In this document: in pieces, positions 7,736 to 16,229 of the stretch
How positions within the stretch are numbered: the stretch's first letter is position 1
How the letters are laid out: the number at the start of each line of letters is the position of its first letter
Source of the DNA: JBCBSK01 sp965250105
GTDB taxonomy: Bacteria > Pseudomonadota > Alphaproteobacteria > Rhizobiales > Tepidamorphaceae
DNA: 64,000 nucleotides
Direction: 5' to 3'
Assembly (NCBI GenBank): GCA_965250105.1
Contig: OZ252290.1
Location: 1,550,001 to 1,614,000, forward strand
The notes under the pieces: model-generated
Databases searched by the model: none
The model's input: the letters and a program-made list of their open reading frames with translations, nothing else
What the model was told of the DNA's origin: nothing
Made by a program: the position numbers and the translations under genes

Positions 7736-9082
7736 TTGTCCTATTATCAGTGGTATGAGCTGACGCATGCCGCGCTCAGCCCGGCGCGCGCCGTGGCCGA
7801 TGCGACCCGGCTCCTCTATCGCAATCCGCTCAATCCGCTGAGCCACACCACCGCGGGCCGCGGCATCGCGGCGGGATGCGAACTGTTCGAGCGGGTGACG
7901 CGGCGCTACGGCAAGCCGGAATTCGGCATCGAGACGACGCTGGTCGGCGCCATGCGGGTGCAGGTGCGCGAGGAGATCGTCTGGGAGCGGCCGTTCTGCC
8001 GCATCATCAATTTCCGCAAGAGCCTGCCGGCCAACCGCTCGCCGGGCCCTAAGCTTCTGATCGTCGCGCCGATGTCGGGCCACTACGCGACGCTCCTGCG
8101 TGGCACGGTCGAGACCATGCTGCCCTATCACGACGTCTACATCACCGACTGGACGGATGCGCGCATGGTGCCGCTGTCGGAAGGGCCGTTCGATCTCGAC
8201 GACTATATCGACTACGTCATCTCGATCCTGCGCTCGCTCGGCGGCGACATGCATGTCATGGCGGTGTGCCAGCCGTCGGTGCCGGTCCTGGCGGCGGTGG
8301 CGTTGATGGAGGCGCATGGCGACCCCTTCGCGCCGCGCTCCATGGTGCTGATGGGCGGGCCGATCGATACCCGGGTCAATCCGACGGCGGTCAACGACCT
8401 CGCGGATCAGCGCGATCTCGACTGGTTCCGGCGCAATGCCATCATGCAGGTGCCGTTCCCGCATCCGGGCTTTCTGCGCAATGTCTATCCCGGCTTCCTG
8501 CAATTGTCGGGCTTCATGGGCATGAATCTCGATCGCCACATGTCGGCCCATCGCGACATGTTCTACCACCTCATCGAGGGCGACGGCGACAGCGCGGAGA
8601 AGCACCGCGAATTCTACGACGAATATCTCGCCGTGATGGATCTGACGGCGGAATTCTACCTTCAGACCGTCGATACCGTCTTCATCCGCCACGCCTTGCC
8701 CAAGGGCGAGATGACCCATCGCGGCGAACCGCTCGACCTGACCGCGATCCGGAACACCGCCCTGATGACGGTGGAAGGCGAGAAGGACGACATTTCGGGC
8801 GTCGGCCAGACGGAGGCCGCGCACCGGCTCTGCCCCAATATCCCCGAAGACCTGCGCGCCCATTACGTGCAGCCCAAGGTCGGCCATTACGGCGTCTTCA
8901 ACGGCTCGCGCTTCAATTCCGAGATCGCGCCGAGGATCAAGGACTTCGTGTTGTCGAACAATGGCGGGCCGCGACGCAAGACGACGGCGGGCAAGACGAC
9001 CGCTACCGCACCGGCGCGCCGGACACCGGTCCGCAAGACCGGGCGGCCACGTCAGGCGGCACGCAAGCCGGCCGCCGACTGA
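7736..9082 (+). CDS. phaZ: Intracellular poly(3-hydroxybutyrate) depolymerase
   Basis: PhaZ breaks down the cytoplasmic PHB carbon store to 3-hydroxybutyrate. The 448-residue protein has the SYYQWYELTHAALSPAR start typical of the family and an alpha/beta-hydrolase core. The nucleophile is a cysteine, Cys178 in HVMAVCQPS, as in Ralstonia-type intracellular depolymerases. A histidine in VGHYGVFNGSRF near residue 385 completes the catalytic set. Translation starts at TTG 7736, with AGGAAGGA about 9 bases upstream; no ATG preserves the conserved N-terminus. The last 35-40 residues are unusually rich in Lys, Arg, Thr, Ala and Pro and resemble a basic histone-like tail, which could help it bind granules or nucleic acid. 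Confidence 0.93.
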   Translation: MSYYQWYELTHAALSPARAVADATRLLYRNPLNPLSHTTAGRGIAAGCELFERVTRRYGKPEFGIETTLVGAMRVQVREEIVWERPFCRIINFRKSLPANRSPGPKLLIVAPMSGHYATLLRGTVETMLPYHDVYITDWTDARMVPLSEGPFDLDDYIDYVISILRSLGGDMHVMAVCQPSVPVLAAVALMEAHGDPFAPRSMVLMGGPIDTRVNPTAVNDLADQRDLDWFRRNAIMQVPFPHPGFLRNVYPGFLQLSGFMGMNLDRHMSAHRDMFYHLIEGDGDSAEKHREFYDEYLAVMDLTAEFYLQTVDTVFIRHALPKGEMTHRGEPLDLTAIRNTALMTVEGEKDDISGVGQTEAAHRLCPNIPEDLRAHYVQPKVGHYGVFNGSRFNSEIAPRIKDFVLSNNGGPRRKTTAGKTTATAPARRTPVRKTGRPRQAARKPAAD

Positions 9083-9224
9083 GCGCCGCCGCGCGTTTTG
9101 CCCTGATTGGGGAGGCGCGCGGCCGGTCCTTTTCCACATCAAAGCCATGTCTGTCTGGCAAAGCCGTTTTGGCGTTTGCCGCGGTCCGTGTCATCTTGGG
9201 AACAAAAGGTGATTCGCGATCGAG

Positions 9225-9998
9225 ATGCTGGACTTCGTTCGACCGAAACGATCTTCTTCCCGCAAGACGGGCAGCCCCAAGGAACCGGCCGTCGTCACGC
9301 TCGACCTCGCCTGCGGCCCGGCCGTGGTGCGGATCAGGCGCAACAACCGGGCCCGACGCATGACCCTGCGCCATGACGCGGCGACGGGCGACGCGGTGTT
9401 GACGCTGCCGCGCCATGCCGCGCTCGAAGCCGCGCTCGACTTCCTCGACAGCCATCGCGGCTGGATCGCCGAGCGCCGGCGCCGCCATGGGCCAGGCATC
9501 CCGTTCCAGCCCGGCGCGATCATTCCGCTCCGCGACAGGCTGCACGAGATCGCCGCCGGCGCCCGGCTGCGCGGCATCGTCCATGTCGACGACAGCGATC
9601 GTGACGAGCCGAGGATCGTCGTGCCCGGCGGTCCCGACCACCTCGCGCGCCGCCTGACGGACTGGCTGAAGCGCGAGGCGCGCCGCGACATCGCCCGCTC
9701 GGTGAAGATCCATGCCGAGACGCTCGAGGTCGCGCCGAGCAAGATCATGATCCGCGATCAGAAATCGCGCTGGGGCTCCTGCTCGTCGAACGGCACGCTG
9801 GCCTTTTCCTGGCGGCTGATCCTGGCGCCGCCCTTCGTGCTCGACTATGTGGCGGCCCATGAAGTGGCGCATCTCGTCGAGATGAACCATGCGCCCGCCT
9901 TCTGGCGCACGCTCAGATCGACCAGCGCCGATGTCGATCGCGCCGAGGCCTGGCTAAAGGCGCACGGCACCCGGCTGCACCGCTACGGGCGCCACTAG
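9225..9998 (+). CDS. YgjP-type zinc metallopeptidase (DUF45/M48 family)
   Basis: This 257-residue protein of the YgjP/SprT-like zinc peptidase group carries the zinc motif HEVAH at residues 212-216 with a further conserved His in EMNHAPAFW. The preceding RDQKSRWGSCSSNGTLAFSW block is diagnostic of the family. The biological substrate is not known for close relatives. The ATG at 9225 gives the expected length; upstream sequence is weakly coding and the 142-base gap to phaZ shows no clear terminator. The gene is followed by a two-hairpin intergenic repeat. Confidence 0.88.
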   Translation: MLDFVRPKRSSSRKTGSPKEPAVVTLDLACGPAVVRIRRNNRARRMTLRHDAATGDAVLTLPRHAALEAALDFLDSHRGWIAERRRRHGPGIPFQPGAIIPLRDRLHEIAAGARLRGIVHVDDSDRDEPRIVVPGGPDHLARRLTDWLKREARRDIARSVKIHAETLEVAPSKIMIRDQKSRWGSCSSNGTLAFSWRLILAPPFVLDYVAAHEVAHLVEMNHAPAFWRTLRSTSADVDRAEAWLKAHGTRLHRYGRH

Positions 9999-10002
9999 AG
10001 TA

Positions 10003-10110
10003 ATTCCAGCGAAAGTGGGAACCGGTTTTGCGTCCGGAATTGCGCAAAATCGAGGCGGTTAGAGCGTATCCGGTGAGCCAAGGTTCACTCGATACGCAAT
10101 AACCGCCGGG
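10003..10110 (+). repeat. Two-hairpin intergenic repeat, copy 1
   Basis: This non-coding element has two imperfect stem-loops: one closed by AATTCCAG and CGGAATT, and one formed by GCGTATCCGGTGA pairing with TCACTCGATACGC. A second copy in reverse orientation lies at 44704-44813 and matches most positions by eye. It sits between the 3' ends of two convergent genes. Similar short palindromic repeats are common in Rhizobiales intergenic DNA. Confidence 0.75.
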
Positions 10111-10150
10111 CAGGGGCGTCGCACGGCACCGATACCGGACGGGCGAACGC

Positions 10151-12382
10151 CTAGTAGACGCTGCCAAACAGATTCTGGAACAGGCCACCAAAGGGGCCCT
10201 GGCCGCTATTGTCATCCGGCCCGGGCGCCCGGGTAAGCCGGTTGCCGCGATCGTCATAACCCGGCATCTGAACACCTGCCCCCGGCTGGCCGGCCACGGA
10301 CTGCCCACCCGGCCAGGGCGACCCGGTCAGCGCGACGCCATAGCCGGATGCCGGCAGATAGGTGCCCGGCAGGTCGGCGATGGCGACGCCATGCAGGGCC
10401 GTATCCATGAAGCCGTGCCAGATCTCGGCCGGCAGCGCGCCGCCGGTCACCCGGTTCATCGGCGTCCTGTCGTCATTGCCGACCCAGACGCCGGTGACGA
10501 GGTCGGCGGTATAGCCGATGAACCAGGCATCGCGAAATTCCTGCGCCGTGCCGGTCTTGCCGGCCACTGGACGCGGTGCCAGCGCGGCGCGACGCCCGGT
10601 GCCGTTTTCCACCGTCTGGCGCAGCATATGGTTCATGGCGCCGACGGTGTCGTCGCCGAGAACGCGGCCCGTACCGGATCCGCGCCGATCGTAGAGAATG
10701 TCGCCCTGGGCCGAGCGGATGCGCGAAATGATGTGCGGATCGGCGCCGAAACCGCCATTGGCCAGCGGCACATAGGCGCCTGTCAGTTCCAATAGCGTCA
10801 CTTCCGACGTGCCGAGCGACAAGGAAAGATTGTCGCCCATGTCCGAGCGGATCCCCATGCGTTGGGCGACGTCGATCACGCTGTCGAGGCCCGTTTCGGC
10901 GGCCAACCGCACCGCCACCGTATTGATCGACTTGGCGAGCGCATGGGTCAGCGTGACGGGACCCTCATAGCGGTCCGAATAATTGCTCGGCGTCCAGTCG
11001 CCAAAACGCACCGGCGCGTCGTCGCGCACCGTTTCGGGCCATAGACCGGCTTCAAGGGCCGCGACATAGATGAAGGGCTTGAAGGCCGAACCCGGCTGGC
11101 GCAGCGCCCGCGTGGCGCGGTTGAATTGGCTTTCGCCATAGGACCGGCCGCCGACCAGCGCGCGGATCGCGCCATTGGGATCGAGCGTCACCAGCGCCGC
11201 CTGTTCGGCGCGCTTGTCCGCGCCTTGCGCGGCGAGCACCGTCACCAGCGTGTCCTCGGCTTCGGCCTGAAGCCGCATGTCGATCGTCGTCTCGACGACG
11301 ATATCGTCCGGCAGGCGCCCGAGGATCAGCTCGACCTGATCGGCGACATAGTCGGCGACATAGCCGTTCGAGCCGCCCGGGCTGGTCGGACGCACGCGGG
11401 CGGGATTGGTCTCGGCCAGTTGCGCCTCGTTGGCGGTGATGAAGCCGGCCTCGACCATGGCCTGGAGCACGAGACGGGCGCGGCTCGCCGCCGCTTCGGG
11501 ATCGCGCGTCGGGGCAAAGCGCGACGGCGCCTTCAGGAGGCCTGCCAGGACGGCGGCTTCGGCGAGCGTGACCTCGCGCGCGCTCTTCTTGAAATAGGTC
11601 TGGGCAGCGGCCTCCACGCCATAGGCGCCGGCGCCGAGATAGACCCGGTTGAGATACATTTCGAGGATCGCGTCCTTGTCGTATTCGGCTTCGAGCCACA
11701 GCGCCAGGACGACTTCCTGAAGCTTGCGCTCCATGGTGCGGTCGCGTTCCAGGAACAGGTTCTTGGCGAGCTGCTGGGTCAGCGTCGAGCCGCCCTGGAC
11801 GACGCGGCCGGCCTGGACATTGACCAGCATGGCACGGGCCAGCCCGATCGGGTCGATGCCGAAATGATGCCGGTAGCGGCGGTCCTCGATCGCCATGACG
11901 GCCTCGGGCAGATAGTGCGGCAGCTCGAACAGGCGGACCTGTTCCCCGCCGGTCTCGCCGCGATTGCCGATCAGCGCGCCGTCTGACGACAGGATACGGA
12001 TATTGGCCGGCCGCTCCGGCACGGCCAGTTCGGACATCGGCGGCAATTGCAGCGCGAAATAGCCGAGAAGCGCCGCGATGCCGACGACCGCCCAGACGCC
12101 GAGAACGATGCCATAGTAGACCGCCCGGCCGAGAAAGCGGAGCGGCCCACCACGCCGCCCGTCGCGACGGCCGCCGCCCGATTGGCCGGAGGCAGTCCGC
12201 TGGCGGCCCTTTTGCCGGCCCCGGCCCGAAGCACCAGCCCTTTGGCGCGGCCGCGCCTGCCGGTCGGCGGCGGCCTGCATGGCGAGCGGATGCGGCGCCG
12301 GCGCGCCGGCCTCGGCCGGAAACAGGCTGTCGTCGAATAAAGGCTCGACCCGGCCGTCGGACCTGTCCCTTGCCCGCGCCAT
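10151..12382 (-). CDS. Class A penicillin-binding protein 1A
   Basis: This bifunctional peptidoglycan synthase has an N-terminal transglycosylase and a C-terminal transpeptidase and is anchored in the inner membrane. From the ATG at 12382 it has 743 residues: an Arg/Gly-rich cytoplasmic tail (to about 95), one membrane helix (about 100-125), and a GT51 domain (AIEDRRYRHHFGIDPIG, GGSTLTQQLAKN, LEMYLNRVYLG). The transpeptidase has all three motifs: SAFK in QPGSAFKPF, SIN in ALAKSINTVA and KTG in AGKTGTAQEF. A Gly/Pro-rich tail of about 60 residues ends it. An in-frame start at 12454 exists, but 12382 has GGGAC-type pairing just upstream and gives the usual charged N-terminus. Confidence 0.93.
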   Translation of the reverse strand: MARARDRSDGRVEPLFDDSLFPAEAGAPAPHPLAMQAAADRQARPRQRAGASGRGRQKGRQRTASGQSGGGRRDGRRGGPLRFLGRAVYYGIVLGVWAVVGIAALLGYFALQLPPMSELAVPERPANIRILSSDGALIGNRGETGGEQVRLFELPHYLPEAVMAIEDRRYRHHFGIDPIGLARAMLVNVQAGRVVQGGSTLTQQLAKNLFLERDRTMERKLQEVVLALWLEAEYDKDAILEMYLNRVYLGAGAYGVEAAAQTYFKKSAREVTLAEAAVLAGLLKAPSRFAPTRDPEAAASRARLVLQAMVEAGFITANEAQLAETNPARVRPTSPGGSNGYVADYVADQVELILGRLPDDIVVETTIDMRLQAEAEDTLVTVLAAQGADKRAEQAALVTLDPNGAIRALVGGRSYGESQFNRATRALRQPGSAFKPFIYVAALEAGLWPETVRDDAPVRFGDWTPSNYSDRYEGPVTLTHALAKSINTVAVRLAAETGLDSVIDVAQRMGIRSDMGDNLSLSLGTSEVTLLELTGAYVPLANGGFGADPHIISRIRSAQGDILYDRRGSGTGRVLGDDTVGAMNHMLRQTVENGTGRRAALAPRPVAGKTGTAQEFRDAWFIGYTADLVTGVWVGNDDRTPMNRVTGGALPAEIWHGFMDTALHGVAIADLPGTYLPASGYGVALTGSPWPGGQSVAGQPGAGVQMPGYDDRGNRLTRAPGPDDNSGQGPFGGLFQNLFGSVY

Positions 12383-12627
12383 ATCCGTCCCACTCCCTCG
12401 ATCGCCCGCGACCCGGGGCGAAACGCGCCAGATCCAGGAAATCCGATCGATCACAAAGCGTCAGCGCGACACGCCGCGCCCGGTCGGCACCGATCGCGCC
12501 ATATTCCGCGCGCGACGCCGCGGTCAGAACCCCTCGCGCGTCACGCTAGAGACCCCGGCTTAAGCCGTGGTTAAGGCAAGCCGAAGGCACTCGATAGGCG
12601 TGTTACGATAATGGCCCCGCGCCCCTG

Positions 12628-13725
12628 TCAATCCGGGGCGTTGTCCTCGGCCTGCGAGACCGTGGCACGAACGGCGGCGATCATCGCTGTGGCGATGGAT
12701 TTGGCGATCTGCGCCGTCGTGGCGCCGCCGCCGAGATCCGCCGAGCGGCTGGCCGGATCGGCCAGCGCGGCTTCGGTGCCGGCTTCGATCGCGGCGGCCG
12801 CGTCGACCAGGTCCTGCCGCCCCTTGATCTGGCCGGCCCAGTCGAGCGCCCGGGCGACCGACAGGATGAACGGCACGGGATCGGACACGCCCTGGCCGGC
12901 GATATCGGCGCGCGGGCCCGAGGCGACGAAGGACACGGCCTGGCGGTCATTGGTCAGGAGCGACACCGTCAGCGGCCGCGTGCCGGCCAGCGTGCCGGCG
13001 ATCCCGATGGTGGCGCCGGACGCCGACGGACTGACCAGCACGGTGGCCGGCACGGCGCCCGACATTAGATCGGCCAGGAGGTCGGCGAGCGCCCGCTTGA
13101 GGATCGGCACGCCGCCCGCCTGCCGGTCCGCATCGACCTCGGAGACGAAGAGATTGTCGGCGAGCGACATCGGATCGGCCGGATAGACGAGCGCCAGCGG
13201 ACCGCCGCGCGCCGTGGCCAACCGATTTGCCGTGTCGGCGATGCGCCGCGTGCCCGGCCGCGTCGCGACGGAGACCGACAGCGCGACATCGGGCGCCGGC
13301 ATCATCGCGCCGGACCCGGCGACCATGGCGAGCCGCTCATCGGCGCCTTCGAAAACCGGCGAGACGATCAGCATGTCGAGATCGGCTATGGGCCCGGAAA
13401 ACCCGCTCCAGGTCCTGACCGGGGTCAGTCGGGCATAGAGGTCGAGATCGCGCGCGATATGCGCGGCGGTGTCGGAGCACAGCGGATCGCCCTCGGCATC
13501 GGCGAGCGGACCGATGACGGCGATATCGGCGGCGCGCAGCTTGTCGCGCGTCGAGGGCGGCAGCGGATCGTTTTCCTCGGCGACACCGGCACCGCCGATA
13601 TTGGCGCTGTCGGCCTCGATATCGAGCGAGAAGAGGCCCGTCGCCGTCTTCAGAATATAGGCGGTCGCGGCCGCGCATTCCGGCCCGATCCCGTCACCGG
13701 GAAGAAGAAGAAGCTTGACCGACAT
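12628..13725 (-). CDS. Divergent isocitrate/isopropylmalate dehydrogenase-like protein, catalytic residues altered
   Basis: The 365-residue protein has the fold hallmarks of the beta-decarboxylating dehydrogenase family: LLLLPGDGIGPE at the N-terminus and a recognisable relic of the nucleotide loop (SGPRADIAGQGVSDP, compare HGSAPDIAG in true enzymes). However, the catalytic lysine region (normally KANVLK..DGLF) reads DPMSLADNLFVSEV, and the metal-binding D..SD..S segment downstream cannot be recognised. It is therefore probably not a working LeuB or Icd, and may be a paralogue with another role. The frame is open throughout with normal codon use, so it is not a simple pseudogene. It stands alone between PBP1a and the Lrp-type regulator. 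Confidence 0.7.
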   Translation of the reverse strand: MSVKLLLLPGDGIGPECAAATAYILKTATGLFSLDIEADSANIGGAGVAEENDPLPPSTRDKLRAADIAVIGPLADAEGDPLCSDTAAHIARDLDLYARLTPVRTWSGFSGPIADLDMLIVSPVFEGADERLAMVAGSGAMMPAPDVALSVSVATRPGTRRIADTANRLATARGGPLALVYPADPMSLADNLFVSEVDADRQAGGVPILKRALADLLADLMSGAVPATVLVSPSASGATIGIAGTLAGTRPLTVSLLTNDRQAVSFVASGPRADIAGQGVSDPVPFILSVARALDWAGQIKGRQDLVDAAAAIEAGTEAALADPASRSADLGGGATTAQIAKSIATAMIAAVRATVSQAEDNAPD

Positions 13726-13837
13726 GTTCAGGCACCGCCATTGCGCGCCGACCTTTGCCCGGCGCGATATCGGAGCGCCCGGCGCCCCAACCCCAAAATC
13801 CCGTCACGAAGTGTCGCGGGTCATCTTTAACCGCGCG

Positions 13838-14308
13838 TTAATCACGCGACACGGTCAGCGGTAAAGCGCGATTGACCACGTTTCGGAGCGCGAAATTCGT
13901 GTGGATGCGCGCGACATGGGGTAGTTTCGACAGATGATCACGATGCACGCGCTCGAAATCGGCGAGATCACGGGCCGCGACCCGCAGAAGATAGTCGTAA
14001 TCGCCGGCCATCAGGAAACAGACCAGCACATTGGGCAGCTTGACGACCTCGGCCTCGAAATCGGCCATGAAATCGTCCTGCTGGCCTTCGAGCGTGATGC
14101 GCACCAGCGCCACGACGGGAAACCCGATCGCGCGATCGTCGATTTCGGCGTGATAGCCGCGAACGACACCGGTTTCCTCCAATTCGCGGATGCGCCGGCC
14201 GATCTGCGAGGCCGACAGCGGCACCTTGTCGGCCAGCGCGACATGGCTTAGCCGGGCATCTTCCTGCAATAAGGTCAGGATCTCCAAATCACGCGCATCA
14301 AGATCCAT
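13838..14308 (-). CDS. Lrp/AsnC family transcriptional regulator, probable AldR
   Basis: This 156-residue regulator has a winged helix-turn-helix (residues 5-60, LSASQIGRRIRELEETGVVRGY) and an AsnC/RAM ligand-binding domain (65-150, with AGDYDYLLRVAARDL). The start at 14308 (MDLDARDLEIL) matches the family; an upstream in-frame codon would add 10 residues. It is divergent from alanine dehydrogenase with 235 bases between, the typical AldR/Ald arrangement, so alanine-dependent control of ald is inferred. Confidence 0.88.
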   Translation of the reverse strand: MDLDARDLEILTLLQEDARLSHVALADKVPLSASQIGRRIRELEETGVVRGYHAEIDDRAIGFPVVALVRITLEGQQDDFMADFEAEVVKLPNVLVCFLMAGDYDYLLRVAARDLADFERVHRDHLSKLPHVARIHTNFALRNVVNRALPLTVSRD

Positions 14309-14543
14309 ATGCGCGGCCCTCCCGCAGAAAACCGCCATTCACTCCGGATTCTCGCATCATCATCCGCCGAAACGCAGCGTTACGCAAGGACGCCGCATGG
14401 TTTTCGGCCTATCCTTTCCATGACCATGCCGCAGGCCGACACAAGAGCCGAGGCTGTATTGGAGGAAATGAACGCAACCGGGCCGGACCCGACGGCCGGC
14501 TGGGCCGACAGTCGACGGGACCGGCGACCAAGGAGACACGAAC

Positions 14544-15659
14544 ATGCACATCGGCGTTCCCAGAGAAATCAAGCAGGGCGAATTCCGCGTCGGCGCGACG
14601 CCGGGCAGCGTTCGCGAATATGCGGCCCACGGCCATGAGGTGCTGGTCGAGACGGGCGCGGGCCTCGGCATCGGCGCCGATGACGCGGCCTATCGCGCCG
14701 CCGGCGCCACGATCCGGAACAGCGCCGAAGCGGTCTTCGCCGAGGCCGACATGATCGTAAAGGTCAAGGAGCCCCAGGCCAGCGAATGGCCGCGCCTGCG
14801 CGCCGGGCAGATCCTCTATACCTATCTGCATCTCGCCGCCGAACCCGACCTCACCCGCGGACTGATCGAGACTGGCGTCACGGCGATCGCCTATGAGACC
14901 GTGACCGACGATCATGGCGGGCTGCCGCTGCTCGCGCCGATGTCGGAAGTCGCCGGCCGGCTGTCGATCCAGGCCGCGGCCCATTGCCTGGAAAAGCATC
15001 AGGGCGGCGCCGGTATCCTGATCGGCGGCGTGCCGGGCGTCGCGCCGGCCCGTGTCGTGGTGATCGGCGGCGGCGTGGTCGGCACCGAAGCGGCCCGCAT
15101 GGCGGTCGGGCTCGGCGCCGAGGTCACGATCCTCGACCGCTCGCTGCCGCGCCTGCGCCAGCTCGATCAGGTGTTCGACAGTCGCGTGCGCACGCTCTAT
15201 TCGACCCGCGAAACGGTCGAGACGGAGGTTCTGGCGGCCGATGTCGTCGTCGGCGCGGTGCTGATCCCCGGCGCCAAGGCCCCCAAGCTCGTCAGCCGCG
15301 ACATGGTGCGCGCGATGAAGCCGGGCTCGGTGCTCGTCGACGTCGCCATCGACCAGGGCGGCGCCTTCGAGACCTCGCGGGCGACGACCCATGCCGAACC
15401 GACCTATATCGTCGACGATGTCGTGCACTACTGCGTGGCCAATATGCCGGGCGCCGTGGCGGCGACCTCGAGCCGGTCGCTGAACAATGCCACCCTGCCC
15501 TTCGGGTTGGCGCTCGCCGACCATGGCCTCGACGCGCTGGCCGACCCGCACCTCCGCGCCGGGCTGAACGTCCATCAGGGCCATGTCGCCCATCCGGCGG
15601 TCGCCGACGCGTTCGGCCTCGACTACTGGGATCCGGGGCTGCACAAGCTCGCGGCGTGA
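14544..15659 (+). CDS. ald: Alanine dehydrogenase
   Basis: Ald catalyses the NAD-dependent, reversible oxidative deamination of L-alanine to pyruvate and ammonia in the cytoplasm. The 371-residue length is exactly that of the family. The N-terminal MHIGVPREIKQGEFRVG, the substrate lysine in VKVKEPQ, the histidine in YTYLHLAAEP and the Rossmann motif VVIGGGVVGTEAARMAVGLG are all present, as is the late YIVDDVVHYCVANMPGAV block. An AAGGAGA lies 8 bases before the ATG. The neighbouring divergent Lrp-type gene is its probable regulator. Confidence 0.96.
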   Translation: MHIGVPREIKQGEFRVGATPGSVREYAAHGHEVLVETGAGLGIGADDAAYRAAGATIRNSAEAVFAEADMIVKVKEPQASEWPRLRAGQILYTYLHLAAEPDLTRGLIETGVTAIAYETVTDDHGGLPLLAPMSEVAGRLSIQAAAHCLEKHQGGAGILIGGVPGVAPARVVVIGGGVVGTEAARMAVGLGAEVTILDRSLPRLRQLDQVFDSRVRTLYSTRETVETEVLAADVVVGAVLIPGAKAPKLVSRDMVRAMKPGSVLVDVAIDQGGAFETSRATTHAEPTYIVDDVVHYCVANMPGAVAATSSRSLNNATLPFGLALADHGLDALADPHLRAGLNVHQGHVAHPAVADAFGLDYWDPGLHKLAA

Positions 15660-15869
15660 TATCGGCGCGGCGCAGAGCGCACGGCCCCCGCGCGCGTCAT
15701 CGTCCTGTGTCGCAATCGTGTCAGGCATCGGCTTTGCCGGACAGGATCACCACGTCATGGACGGGGTTCAGGCTGGATGGCGCGCCGGCGTAACGATATT
15801 CCCGCTTGCATTTTGCGCCCAATCGCCTAGGCCTAGTGTTTCGGGGGACCGGTTTTTGGAGGACACCAG

Positions 15870-16136
15870 ATGAAGCGATTTCTCCTTGCAGCTTCGATTT
15901 TGATGCTTGCCGCCGCCTGCACGCAGTCCGAACAGCGCGTCGCGACGGGTGCCGGCATCGGCGCCGTGGGTGGCGCGATCATCGGTGCCGCGGCCAGCGG
16001 ATCGGTCGAGGGCGCCGCCGTCGGCGCGGCGATCGGCGCCGGCACGGGCGCGGTTGTCGCCGCCCTGACCGACCGTCCGGGCTATTGCGTCTATCGCGAC
16101 CAGTTCGGCCGCGAATATGTCGATCGCTGCCCGTAA
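15870..16136 (+). CDS. Small glycine-zipper outer membrane lipoprotein
   Basis: This 88-residue lipoprotein has a short positively charged start, a hydrophobic stretch and a lipobox LAAAC, with the modified Cys at about residue 17. The middle (residues 27-65) is a glycine-zipper region (GAGIGAVGGAIIGAAASG), a pattern of small YMGG/Rick17-like surface lipoproteins. The C-terminus ends with a Cys-containing YCVYRDQFGREYVDRC segment. GGAGGA lies 6 bases before the ATG. A strong intrinsic terminator follows 21 bases after the stop, so it is probably monocistronic. Maturation would need the Lnt encoded later in this window. Confidence 0.85.
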   Translation: MKRFLLAASILMLAAACTQSEQRVATGAGIGAVGGAIIGAAASGSVEGAAVGAAIGAGTGAVVAALTDRPGYCVYRDQFGREYVDRCP

Positions 16137-16157
16137 GCGATTTCGAGACCACGAGAC

Positions 16158-16192
16158 AAAAGGCCCGGTCGGCAAGCCGACCGGGCCTTTTC
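16158..16192 (+). terminator. Intrinsic terminator after the lipoprotein gene
   Basis: A perfect 12-bp stem (GGCCCGGTCGGC, loop AA, GCCGACCGGGCC) is followed by TTTTCTT and preceded by AAAA, so it can act in both directions. It separates the lipoprotein gene from the convergent membrane protein gene. Confidence 0.92.
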
Positions 16193-16229
16193 TTGTCGCG
16201 TCGCCGGCGCGCGCCGAACAGGCTTGTCG

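Noticed and set aside
12600..13725. leuB or icd assignment for the dehydrogenase-like gene
   Set aside because: The N-terminal motif fits but the catalytic lysine and metal-binding segments do not, so a functional symbol would mislead.
15660..15869. Possible small gene between ald and the lipoprotein gene
   Set aside because: Open frames here are short, lack start signals and are not codon-biased; I read it as the lipoprotein promoter region.
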